Of a stretch of 32,145 bases of DNA, positions 16,169 through 23,528 are shown piece after piece (the stretch's first letter is position 1; every line of letters begins with the position of its first letter). This DNA comes from an uncultured Saprospiraceae bacterium (GTDB taxonomy: Bacteria > Bacteroidota > Bacteroidia > Chitinophagales > Saprospiraceae), in assembly GCA_937928615.1 (NCBI GenBank), contig CALFWI010000182.1:1-32145 (forward strand). Reading direction: 5' to 3'. The notes under the pieces were generated by a model. The model had not been told where the DNA came from. It searched no databases and saw only the letters and a program-made list of their open reading frames with translations. A program made the translations under genes and the position numbers.

Positions 16169-16807
16169 TTAATCAAAGCGAATAATCATGGACCTAACCT
16201 TTAAATCAGCAATTTTTGCTTTTGGGTGGTTGGAAGAGAATAATTCATCGCCTAATAAATCAGGATAAACTGCTTCTGGATTAGTAGGTTCTAAAAAGAC
16301 GGCTAAATTTTTAGAAATACGCCCTTCTTGCCAATCGTTTGTATAGCCGCTATAATCCCATTCAAATCCTGCAAATTTGAAATCTTTGCCATTTATTTTG
16401 ACTAACTCTTCTAATGTCGTTCCTATACTTACGCCTTGACTTGTTCCCCAAGGAGATTTTTCATTTTCTATGAGGATTTCTGAAATTACTTGAAAAGGTT
16501 GGTCTAGTTGCCAAGAGATAAAAATTTCATTGTCTGTTTTAGGGAATACAACGGTAGCAATAGCTACTTCTCCTTCCCCCATACTTATTTCTTCTCGCTT
16601 GACATTTTCTTTACCGTAGGCTTTTATAATAGCTGCCTCTGTAAAATTTTTATTAATTAACCCCACTTTTTCTCCAGGAATACAAGTCCAGTTAACTATA
16701 TTTTTACTAGCATCAATTGCTTTTGGTGTATCATATTTTTTGTCGGTAGACTCAAATTTACAGGCTACAAGACATAATAAAAGTAATAAAAGAGATAGAT
16801 TTTTCAT
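16169..16807 (-). CDS. lipoprotein of unknown function (212 aa)
   Basis: The N-terminus is a lipoprotein signal (MKNLSLLLLLLCLVAC). The mature domain contains a repeated theme of a GISxGxTLEELVKING-like segment (GVSIGTTLEELVKINGKDF), seen in small periplasmic proteins that sense or bind ligands, but I cannot name the family with confidence. I chose the ATG at 16807 (MKNLS) because it places the signal peptide at the N-terminus; a TTG 15 codons earlier does not. It lies 75 bases downstream of the DUF6702-like gene on the same strand and is probably cotranscribed with it. Confidence 0.72.
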   Translation of the reverse strand: MKNLSLLLLLLCLVACKFESTDKKYDTPKAIDASKNIVNWTCIPGEKVGLINKNFTEAAIIKAYGKENVKREEISMGEGEVAIATVVFPKTDNEIFISWQLDQPFQVISEILIENEKSPWGTSQGVSIGTTLEELVKINGKDFKFAGFEWDYSGYTNDWQEGRISKNLAVFLEPTNPEAVYPDLLGDELFSSNHPKAKIADLKVRSMIIRFD

Positions 16808-16856
16808 AAGTAATTTAGTTTTGACATAGCTGGTGTAGTGGGTAGTAAACAATAAG

Positions 16857-16880
16857 TGGTTGTCTGTTGTCAGTTAGCTT
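16857..16880. repeat. CTGACAACAGACAAC-type intergenic repeat
   Basis: On the minus strand the sequence AACTGACAACAGACAACCAC follows the stop codon of the DUF6702-like gene within a few bases. It resembles the CAGTTG-rich repeats at 13811-13833, 18931-18988 and 29201-29262. Confidence 0.45.
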
Positions 16881-16882
16881 AA

Positions 16883-17416
16883 TTAAAACTTTAAGGTATC
16901 TTCATTTTTAGCATTATTAAAAAGCAAATAATCTTTTCTATTTTTTGGTCCTTTAATACTTATGATGTTTTTTTGGTCATCAAAAGCTTCTAATAAGGTA
17001 TTGTTTTTTACATGTAATTTGCTGAAAGGCTGGATGTTTTCGACCTCTAAGTAACACCAAACTGCAACGAGGTCTTCTGATACTTCTTTTCCTACAAATG
17101 TATAATTCACCGCTTCATCGTCTAAACTAATTTTTAATTTTTGTTGTAAATACTTATAAATATATTCCTCCGCTTTATCAGACTCTTTTTCTGTACAGAT
17201 AAATAATTTATCTGCTCCCTGTAGCCGAAGGGCATCTTCTAAATCATCGATAAAAATATGTAAGGTTAATTGTAAAGCACTTTCTTTTTCATTATACTCA
17301 ATGGAGCATTTACTGATATGAAATTCATGAGGTGGAAGTACCCTAGCACTAGAAAAGATAGCTGCGGAAGGAAACAATAAACAGCATAAAAAAAAATAGA
17401 ATTTCAATTGTTGCAT
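16883..17416 (-). CDS. exported DUF6702-like protein
   Basis: This protein has 177 residues with a signal peptide (about 1-24). Just after cleavage it has HEFHISKCSIEYNEKESALQLTLHIFIDDLEDALR, the pattern I associate with DUF6702 exported proteins of Bacteroidota (a His-containing strand, then an FxDDLExAL helix). The function of that family is not established to my knowledge. I chose the ATG at 17416 rather than a GTG at 17491: it gives a clean signal peptide, and a promoter box at 17502-17509 would start RNA only a few bases before that GTG. It leads a two-gene minus-strand unit with the downstream lipoprotein. Confidence 0.7.
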   Translation of the reverse strand: MQQLKFYFFLCCLLFPSAAIFSSARVLPPHEFHISKCSIEYNEKESALQLTLHIFIDDLEDALRLQGADKLFICTEKESDKAEEYIYKYLQQKLKISLDDEAVNYTFVGKEVSEDLVAVWCYLEVENIQPFSKLHVKNNTLLEAFDDQKNIISIKGPKNRKDYLLFNNAKNEDTLKF

Positions 17417-17501
17417 AGTTCTTAAAGTTACTAAATTGAAATGGTTTTTTATTATAGGGATGCAAAAAATGGAGTTATCAATTCTCGGCACCTTGTTTAG
17501 A

Positions 17502-17509
17502 CAAAAATA
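17502..17509 (-). promoter_or_regulatory. -7 box for the DUF6702-like gene
   Basis: On the minus strand the sequence reads TATTTTTG, matching TAnnTTTG. A TTG at the normal -33 distance is not seen. The start codon at 17416 lies about 85 bases downstream. Confidence 0.4.
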
Positions 17510-17597
17510 CGGAACTATTAGTCACTTAAAAAATATTAGTGTCCTAACTTTTATAAATAGATTTGCTATCCTTTGAAAAATGCTTGACGAATTTTTA

Positions 17598-17613
17598 CCT
17601 GTCAGTCGACAGG
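17598..17613. repeat. short palindrome, 6-bp stem with AGTC loop
   Basis: CCTGTC-AGTC-GACAGG lies just after the end of the SH3-like gene (minus strand). It has the same architecture as the stems at 4595-4610 and 20112-20153. No T-run follows on the minus strand, so it is not a typical terminator. Confidence 0.5.
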
Positions 17614-17629
17614 CATCATTCATCGTTTT

Positions 17630-18910
17630 CTATTCTTTTTTAGTTAGAATAGTATTGCTTTCCGCAATTTTGATACTCAAAAAATTGGTGTCTAATGTCC
17701 AATCTTGCTTGTTTAAAGGAGGATTTTTATAGAAATGATTGAGAATGGTGGCGTGCTCACCTACCTGTAATTGTACATCTTTTGCGTGAATATAGCCATA
17801 GTTGCCACTAGGAGATTGGACATATAAATAAGGAACGATTTTTTTACTCCCTCTTTGGCTGATTATTTTTTCAAAATGTTGGATGACTTTTAATGTTGAC
17901 TCAGGAGCTAATTTTTCTACCACTTCACTTAAGTACGTTGGTTCAGACCGAAGAAACCCCTTTTCTGGTAGTAATTTGCCCTCAATTGCTGTTCGGCTTT
18001 CTTCGTAGAGTGGTTGATAAGTTTGGGTAGCTTCTTGCCAAACAAAAGAATAAGTGACGTACTCTAAACACTTTTCATTCGCTTTATCAAATTCTTTTGG
18101 TGCGAGCATTAGACTATAATCTGAACAAGCCAGATAATCTACATAAGCAACCCGAATGGTTTTTTCATCAATTTCTATAAATTTAAATAAAGCAGGAGAA
18201 CGTTCTCTTGGTGCAAAGGTCAAATCCATTTGTTCTTCAAAAACCTTAGTGACAGACCCTGCTTGAAAAGAAAATATTTCAACTACTCTATTTTCTAAAC
18301 GACTGTCTGTATCAATATTACTCTTTAAAAATAATAGTTCTGGAATATCATCTGCGGTTAAATCTTGTAAAACAAATGCTCGTAATTTACTTTGTCCCAT
18401 GGCACTCTCTCCTGCAAATGGGATGTGATAAGATTTACCTAAACGACTCGTTAAGACTAGATAATATTCTTTATACAATGGATTTAAATAATCATCTTCG
18501 TGAAAATTATCTTTTCCCTCGATACTTGCGACCCAAACAGAAGTGGCTTCTAAATCAGCTGAAAAATTGAACTTTTTTAAATGGAAATGACTTAACGTAG
18601 GCGGAATATCTTCGGGAGGTAGAATGACTGCCAAACCATCTCCATAAATCCAGCCTATTTTATCATCAGGCCCTTTAACTTGGTACCATTTAAATTTTTG
18701 ATTTTGTGCCTCATCTTCATGCTCAAAACGAGTTTCTTTCAGGACTTCAAAAAGAGTCCCTTCTTCATAGAAAATATTAGAATGTGCAAAAAAAGAAGAA
18801 TCAGGATAGAGGATAACTTTATTTAAAGCCGTACCAGGCCTTAAAGGTAGCGTTTGTCCTTGCAACCAAAGCGAAAGACATAAGCAAATATATAGGGGAA
18901 ATAACCGCAA
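17630..18910 (-). CDS. exported protein with two SH3-like segments, function unknown
   Basis: This protein has 426 residues with a signal peptide (about 1-18). An SH3-like segment covers about residues 35-95 and ends in KWYQVKGPDDKIGWIYGDGL, the typical bacterial SH3b end strand. A central region of about 220 residues has a strand-rich, FG-GAP/repeat-free appearance (DLTADDIPELLFLKSN near 185). A second SH3-like segment (about 310-380) ends YLYVQSPSGNYGYIHAKDV. The pair of SH3b-like modules suggests binding to cell wall or to another envelope protein. The start must be TTG at 18908-18910, because the frame has no ATG until past the first domain and an in-frame stop lies upstream. It is separated by 213 bases from the DUF6702-like gene. 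Confidence 0.7.
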   Translation of the reverse strand: MRLFPLYICLCLSLWLQGQTLPLRPGTALNKVILYPDSSFFAHSNIFYEEGTLFEVLKETRFEHEDEAQNQKFKWYQVKGPDDKIGWIYGDGLAVILPPEDIPPTLSHFHLKKFNFSADLEATSVWVASIEGKDNFHEDDYLNPLYKEYYLVLTSRLGKSYHIPFAGESAMGQSKLRAFVLQDLTADDIPELLFLKSNIDTDSRLENRVVEIFSFQAGSVTKVFEEQMDLTFAPRERSPALFKFIEIDEKTIRVAYVDYLACSDYSLMLAPKEFDKANEKCLEYVTYSFVWQEATQTYQPLYEESRTAIEGKLLPEKGFLRSEPTYLSEVVEKLAPESTLKVIQHFEKIISQRGSKKIVPYLYVQSPSGNYGYIHAKDVQLQVGEHATILNHFYKNPPLNKQDWTLDTNFLSIKIAESNTILTKKE

Positions 18911-19303
18911 ATTATTGGGATTAAAGTTATGTTCAGTTGTCTGTTATCGGTTGTCCGTTTAGTTTGGCCTAACACTGATAACCGATAAGAGATAATTGTT
19001 TGACTAACTTATAAATTCAAATTTAATAATATATAAACCACAACCATGCCGCTTTAGAACGTTAAGAATACATGATTTAGCGTAATTTTTAATAATAATA
19101 GTTATTATTGGTCGAACAAAATTAAGAGACTAGCGATTAAAGAGATGTCGGCGCTCTACAAAGTAAGGAAATAAATGTTTTTTTTAAGAGATTTGCTTAC
19201 TTTTATAATATTATTTGAAAGTTCCATAACATTTTAAGTCGTGACCAATTCTTTTTTCAACGTCTTAAAGTTGTATTTATTAATACTCAAAAATTTAATC
19301 AAA
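18911..19303. other. divergent intergenic region between the SH3-like gene and the Bax inhibitor-1 gene
   Basis: No gene is seen. The left part holds the inverted CAGTTG/TTATCGG repeat (18931-18988). A box reading TAATTTTG on the minus strand at 19117-19124 fits TAnnTTTG, so it might serve the SH3-like gene about 200 bases away, but no matching TTG is seen. For the plus strand a TTG at 19193 and an imperfect TATTATTTG at 19209-19217 are too close together for a normal promoter. Confidence 0.4.
18931..18988. repeat. CAGTTGTCTGTTATCGG-type repeat with inverted arm
   Basis: GTTCAGTTGTCTG is followed by TTATCGGTTGTC (18944-18955), which pairs with GATAACCGATAA (18977-18988) with one G-U. It is related to the repeats at 16857-16880 and 29201-29262. 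Here it lies upstream of the minus-strand SH3-like gene rather than after a stop codon. Confidence 0.45.
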
Positions 19304-20041
19304 ATGAATTTAGATAGATTGAATAAGTCTAATAACCCAATGATTAAGGAAGAAGTCCTTAGAGAAAATATGACCAATAACCGTCAAGAAGTGATGACGG
19401 TACAAGGTGGGGTGAATAAGTCTTTTGTCCTCTTCGGTGTTTTATTAATGACCTTCTTTGTAGGCTATTCTACCCCAAGTCCATTATTTATGTATGGTGG
19501 TATGATTGGTGGTTTTATCGTTAGTATCATTGCATCCAGAGATTTGAAACGATCTAATATCTGGGCACCGCTTTTTGCAGGTCTTTATGGATTAGCTATC
19601 GGGGCAATTTCCTATTACTATAATGCTAGATTTGATGGGATTGTGCTTCATGCAGTTACGATAACTTTTGCTATTTTCTTTACGATGTTAACTTTGTTTA
19701 AATCAGGTTTAATTAAAGTAACGGAGAAATTTAGAAGTATCATTATGATGGCTACAGGAGCAATTATGCTGTTGTATATCGTTAGTTTTGTATTGAGCAT
19801 GTTCTCTATTAATATGCCATTCTTGCACGAGCAATCCATGATGGGTATTGGTATTAGTGGCGTAATTGTGGTGATTGCTTCTTTAAAATTATTGGTTGAT
19901 TTCGATAATTTTGAAAAAGGAGAGCAGTTTGGTTCGCCTAAGTACATGGAATACTATATCGCTATGGGATTATTGTTTACCATGATTTGGTTGTATACAG
20001 AAATCCTTTGGTTGTTGTCTGCTGTAATGAGTGGCGACTGA
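19304..20041 (+). CDS. Bax inhibitor-1/YccA family membrane protein
   Basis: This is an integral inner-membrane protein of 245 residues in the Bax inhibitor-1 (TMBIM) family. Some members bind or leak calcium, or modulate membrane proteases, but its own role is not shown. A cytoplasmic N-terminus of about 55 residues is followed by seven hydrophobic stretches, including FVLFGVLLMTFFVGY, GLAIGAISYYYNARFDGIVLHAV (with the family motif around the second and third helices) and a last one after YMEYYIAMGLL. The family aspartate is in LLVDFDNFEKGEQF. I chose the ATG at 19304, which gives the usual MNLDRLNKSNNP-like start, over a GTG at 19241. A strong terminator follows. Confidence 0.88.
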   Translation: MNLDRLNKSNNPMIKEEVLRENMTNNRQEVMTVQGGVNKSFVLFGVLLMTFFVGYSTPSPLFMYGGMIGGFIVSIIASRDLKRSNIWAPLFAGLYGLAIGAISYYYNARFDGIVLHAVTITFAIFFTMLTLFKSGLIKVTEKFRSIIMMATGAIMLLYIVSFVLSMFSINMPFLHEQSMMGIGISGVIVVIASLKLLVDFDNFEKGEQFGSPKYMEYYIAMGLLFTMIWLYTEILWLLSAVMSGD

Positions 20042-20061
20042 TTTTAAAAGTTCACTGAATT

Positions 20062-20104
20062 AAAAAAGCCTGCTTCATTTTTATATGGAGCAGGCTTTTT
20101 TTAT
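20062..20104 (+). terminator. terminator after the Bax inhibitor-1 gene
   Basis: GCCTGCTTC pairs with GGAGCAGGC (one G-U), with A-runs before and a T-run after, so it may act for both convergent genes. Confidence 0.82.
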
Positions 20105-20111
20105 AGTATAA

Positions 20112-20153
20112 GGGAACTTTAGTTCCCTGTATTTCGGTGAACTGAAGTTCACC
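20112..20153. repeat. two adjacent short palindromes with TTTA and TGAA loops
   Basis: GGGAAC-TTTA-GTTCCC (20112-20127) and GGTGAAC-TGAA-GTTCACC (20136-20153) lie side by side between the Bax inhibitor-1 terminator and the permease stop. Both share the GAACT..AGTTC theme of the 33-bp hairpins at 2677 and 31310. Confidence 0.6.
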
Positions 20154-20162
20154 CGTACTGGT

Positions 20163-22619
20163 TTATTCCTCCCGCAAAGCCTGAATAGGATTCTCCACTG
20201 TAGCCTTAAATGTCTGTAAATAAATAGTCCCTATTAATAAAATAAAAACTAGGCTAATAGCGACTAAATAAACCATTGGCGAGATGTCAATATGGTAAGC
20301 AAAATTTTGTAACCATTCCGAAATCCATTGATAACTTATTGGGATGCCGACTAAAGTTGCAATGAGTAAAATCCATAAGTATTCTTTACCAATCAACATG
20401 GTTAAATTAGTTAGGTCTGCTCCAATAACTCTTCGGATAGCTAATTCTTTAGAACGAGTTTTTAGTGCATAAGCGACTAAACTCACTAACCCCATAAAAG
20501 AAATTAAGATAGCTAAGAAAGATAGCATACTTAATAATTTTAGCTGAATTCGGTCTTGCTGATATAACTTGTTAAATAATTCATCTAGAAAGGCGTATTC
20601 CAAAGCATAGGGAAATAAATCATTCCAAACGGTTTCTATACCTGCTATGGTTTTTTCGAGATTTGCCGTTTCTACTTTGATTAAAATATTAGACATCCAA
20701 ATTGGCTCGACTGTCAACACTAAAGGGTCTACTTTATTGCGTAAAGATTCTTGATGGTAATCTTTGATGATGCCTGTAATTGGTCCATACGCCAGTTGAA
20801 AATTGCCGATAGACCAATTGATTTGCTGACCAATTGCTTCTGAAGGCGTATTCCATCCAAGCTGTTTCATGGCTGTTTCATTGATTAAATATTTTCTAGG
20901 CTTTTCATTTAGGTATCTTTGTGGCGTTAATTCTTCTGTGTAAATAGGTGGTTTGCTTAAAATTTCATTGGCGGTGAAATTTTCTCCTGCTAACATTTCG
21001 ATACCCATCATCTCAATAAAATCAGGGTCTATAATCTGCATATCCATCATCGGAACTTGAGCATCGTCACTATTTTGCCCTTGAATCCGAACAGGTCCGA
21101 CATCCCTAATTTCACTTGAAGGCATTTGCATACAAGCCGTTACTTCGCTTACGCCAGGAATTTCTTTTAGCCGATTTTTAAAAGTCAAATAATTATTATT
21201 CACTTGACTAGGTACTTCTGGGATGCCAATAATTTGCTCAGATTTTAAGCCTAAATTTTTGTTGTTGATATAATCGAATTGCTGGTAAGCCATCATCGCA
21301 CTGCCAATTAAAATAATGGTCGCACTAAATTGAATGGCTATCATGACTCGTTTAATATTGATTTTGTTGGCCTGCTTTTTCATAGACCAATTATTTCCTT
21401 GTTTGATGATTTGCAATATTTTTATGGAAGTTGCCACTAAAGCTGGAAGAATACCTGCTAATAAACCACTCAAAAGCGCGACGCCTAATGAGCCAAATAT
21501 AAAATAATTAGTTGGAGGTAAGCTGGCAATGCCTGTCAATTGACTAAAAGATGAGAAAGTTAAAAAAGCTAATACCCCACCAAAAAATAAAGCAATGAAA
21601 CTATAAACAATCGTTTCTATAAAGGAGAAAAACACCAAATTGCTTTTAGTTGCTCCTAAAACCTTTCGTACGCCTATTTCTTTGCCTCGACTCATTGCTA
21701 AAGCGGCACTTAAATTGGCAAAATTGACTAAGGCAATTATCCAAACAAATAAACCTACCCAGAAAAATATTTTGATGTATAATGCTTCGCCATTCGGTTT
21801 AATTTCTCTGGCAAGATTTGATTGTAAATGAATGTCTTTCAATGCTTGGAAATCATAAACGATGGTAGACGTACTTTGAGGGCTAACAAAATTGCTGAGA
21901 AAATCAGGCATTTTTGCATTGATATCTGCTATTGTTGTTCCTTTTGCCAATAGGGTATAAATATATGCCCAGCCAGAACGGGCTTCCTCATTAGGAAAGG
22001 AGAACAATATTTCTATGGGCAAATGTGTGTTGATTGGAACATCTTTTATCACGCCAGTCACTTCATAAGCCGTTTCCGTTTCCGCATTATTTCCTGTAAC
22101 CATTAACTCTTTTCCAATAACATCTAAAGTGGCGAAGTATTTTTTAGCCATGGTTTCGGTCAATACAATGGCATTGGGTTTAGCCAAGGCAGTTTTTGGA
22201 TTTCCTGCTAGAAAGGGTAGTGTAAAGACTTCAAACACATCGGCATCTGTAATATAGGCATGTTTAGGTTTAAACCTTTGGTCGCCAATCCGAATATACT
22301 TTTGTTCTTTATTTTGAAAGCGAATTAATTTTTCAATTTCGGGGATTTCATTAGGTAATTCATTAATGTAGGCCGCAGGTATTCTCGCAAAATGGGCATT
22401 GAACCCACTCTGTGCCGTAAAGTTGTAAGTAGGTCGATAAATTCTATCTGCCTTTTCGTGAAAGGTATCATAACTGGTTTCTTGATATAAATAGGCAGTT
22501 ACTAAAATTAAAGTAGCAAAAGCGATGGACAAGCCTAGAATATTTAAACTCCCATATTGCCAGTTTTTACGGAAGCTCCGAAGGGTACTTTTGATAGCTA
22601 TTGAAACATGGTGAAGCAT
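20163..22619 (-). CDS. ABC transporter permease of the FtsX/MacB type, without adjacent ATPase
   Basis: This is an inner-membrane permease of 818 residues with two FtsX halves. Helix 1 (about 25-47) is followed by a periplasmic MacB-type core. The next helices (about 285-410) include the first coupling region RGKEIGVRKVLGATKSNLV. Another helix (about 430-450), a second periplasmic domain and the last helices (about 690-810) include RSKELAIRRVIGADLTNLT. Such proteins couple a cytoplasmic LolD/MacB-type ATPase to lipoprotein or peptide export, or to mechanotransmission. No ATPase gene is next to it, so it must use one encoded elsewhere. Orphan permeases of this kind are common in Bacteroidota. 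It is transcribed divergently from the tetR gene. ATG start. Confidence 0.9.
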   Translation of the reverse strand: MLHHVSIAIKSTLRSFRKNWQYGSLNILGLSIAFATLILVTAYLYQETSYDTFHEKADRIYRPTYNFTAQSGFNAHFARIPAAYINELPNEIPEIEKLIRFQNKEQKYIRIGDQRFKPKHAYITDADVFEVFTLPFLAGNPKTALAKPNAIVLTETMAKKYFATLDVIGKELMVTGNNAETETAYEVTGVIKDVPINTHLPIEILFSFPNEEARSGWAYIYTLLAKGTTIADINAKMPDFLSNFVSPQSTSTIVYDFQALKDIHLQSNLAREIKPNGEALYIKIFFWVGLFVWIIALVNFANLSAALAMSRGKEIGVRKVLGATKSNLVFFSFIETIVYSFIALFFGGVLAFLTFSSFSQLTGIASLPPTNYFIFGSLGVALLSGLLAGILPALVATSIKILQIIKQGNNWSMKKQANKINIKRVMIAIQFSATIILIGSAMMAYQQFDYINNKNLGLKSEQIIGIPEVPSQVNNNYLTFKNRLKEIPGVSEVTACMQMPSSEIRDVGPVRIQGQNSDDAQVPMMDMQIIDPDFIEMMGIEMLAGENFTANEILSKPPIYTEELTPQRYLNEKPRKYLINETAMKQLGWNTPSEAIGQQINWSIGNFQLAYGPITGIIKDYHQESLRNKVDPLVLTVEPIWMSNILIKVETANLEKTIAGIETVWNDLFPYALEYAFLDELFNKLYQQDRIQLKLLSMLSFLAILISFMGLVSLVAYALKTRSKELAIRRVIGADLTNLTMLIGKEYLWILLIATLVGIPISYQWISEWLQNFAYHIDISPMVYLVAISLVFILLIGTIYLQTFKATVENPIQALREE

Positions 22620-22830
22620 AAAGTTGGTATTTCGATGATTATTTCCTAAAGTTAATCTATTCTACTTTTTTAACGAGCGAAAGAATAGTTAAGTAGGCTA
22701 ATGAAAAGTTAATGGAATAGTCTAAGGTTATATTTTGCCTGCTATCTTAGAATAATTTAGGCCTTTGGTCTAAAAACTTTCTTTTAATTATAAAGCTTTC
22801 TTAACTTGTGTTTTCCGAGTTGAAACTTTT

Positions 22831-22884
22831 AGTAAAGTCTTACTAATTATTATTTGAATAATTAGTAAGACTTTACTATATTTG
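22831..22884 (+). promoter_or_regulatory. promoter inside a 21-bp palindrome, probable TetR operator
   Basis: The arms 22831-22851 and 22857-22877 are perfect 21-bp complements around ATTTG. Each arm contains its own small dyad, AGTAA-N4-TTACT. The TTG of the promoter lies in the centre (22854-22856) and TATATTTG follows at 22877-22884 after exactly 20 bases, so the right dyad fills the spacer between the two promoter boxes. A repressor bound there would block RNA polymerase. The predicted RNA starts near 22891, only about 15 bases before the tetR TTG start. Confidence 0.8.
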
Positions 22885-22905
22885 ATGAAAAATAATAATT
22901 AAATT

Positions 22906-23526
22906 TTGAATAAGACCAAAAAGCGAATACTTGAGACAACTATACGTCTCTTTAATAGAGATGGTTTTGCGAATGTGAGCTTGCCTCAGATTGCAGATAT
23001 CGTGGATATTAGTTTAGGTAATTTGACGTATCATTTTAAGAAAAAAGAAGACTTAATTGAAAGTATTTACGCGTTATTCCAAGAAGAATTAGCTATTATT
23101 ACGAAGGATTATAAGCAACTATCTAATCTAGGAGAAATGGATGAGCAGTTGCGAGGTTTTTATGAATTTCAACAACGTTTCCAATTTTTTTATTTAGATT
23201 TATTGGAAATAGAACGAGCTTATCCTGCTATTGCAGAGCGGCATCAAAAGCACATTGAAGGACAAATTAATGGGTTGGCGAAGAGTTTTACTCATAATGC
23301 TTCTTTAGGGAATCTAACGGAATACGAAAAACCAATAATTTACCAACATTTGGGACAGCAATTCTGGCTGAATACGGTTTTCTGGTCCATGCAAATAGCT
23401 GTTAGAGGAAGGACAAGTAACGTAGAAGAAATGACGCAAGCCGCTTGGTTATTAGTGTTACCACATACTACGGAAAAAGGGAGAATCGATTTTGAACATA
23501 TCTTTAAAACAGAAAAAATAGACTAA
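22906..23526 (+). CDS. TetR/AcrR-family transcriptional regulator
   Basis: This is a DNA-binding regulator of 206 residues. The N-terminal helix-turn-helix (about 1-55) reads RILETTIRLFNRDGFANVS, then LPQIADIVDISLGNLTYHF and KKKEDLIESIYALF, the standard TetR pattern. The C-terminal ligand-binding part is all helical and too variable to name a ligand. Start is TTG at 22906: the only nearby ATG (22885) hits a stop after five codons. It lies behind a palindromic operator-promoter and two bases before the desaturase gene, so it very likely represses its own operon and responds to a lipid or lipid-like ligand. The divergent permease gene might also be a target. Confidence 0.88.
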   Translation: MNKTKKRILETTIRLFNRDGFANVSLPQIADIVDISLGNLTYHFKKKEDLIESIYALFQEELAIITKDYKQLSNLGEMDEQLRGFYEFQQRFQFFYLDLLEIERAYPAIAERHQKHIEGQINGLAKSFTHNASLGNLTEYEKPIIYQHLGQQFWLNTVFWSMQIAVRGRTSNVEEMTQAAWLLVLPHTTEKGRIDFEHIFKTEKID

Positions 23527-23528
23527 CT

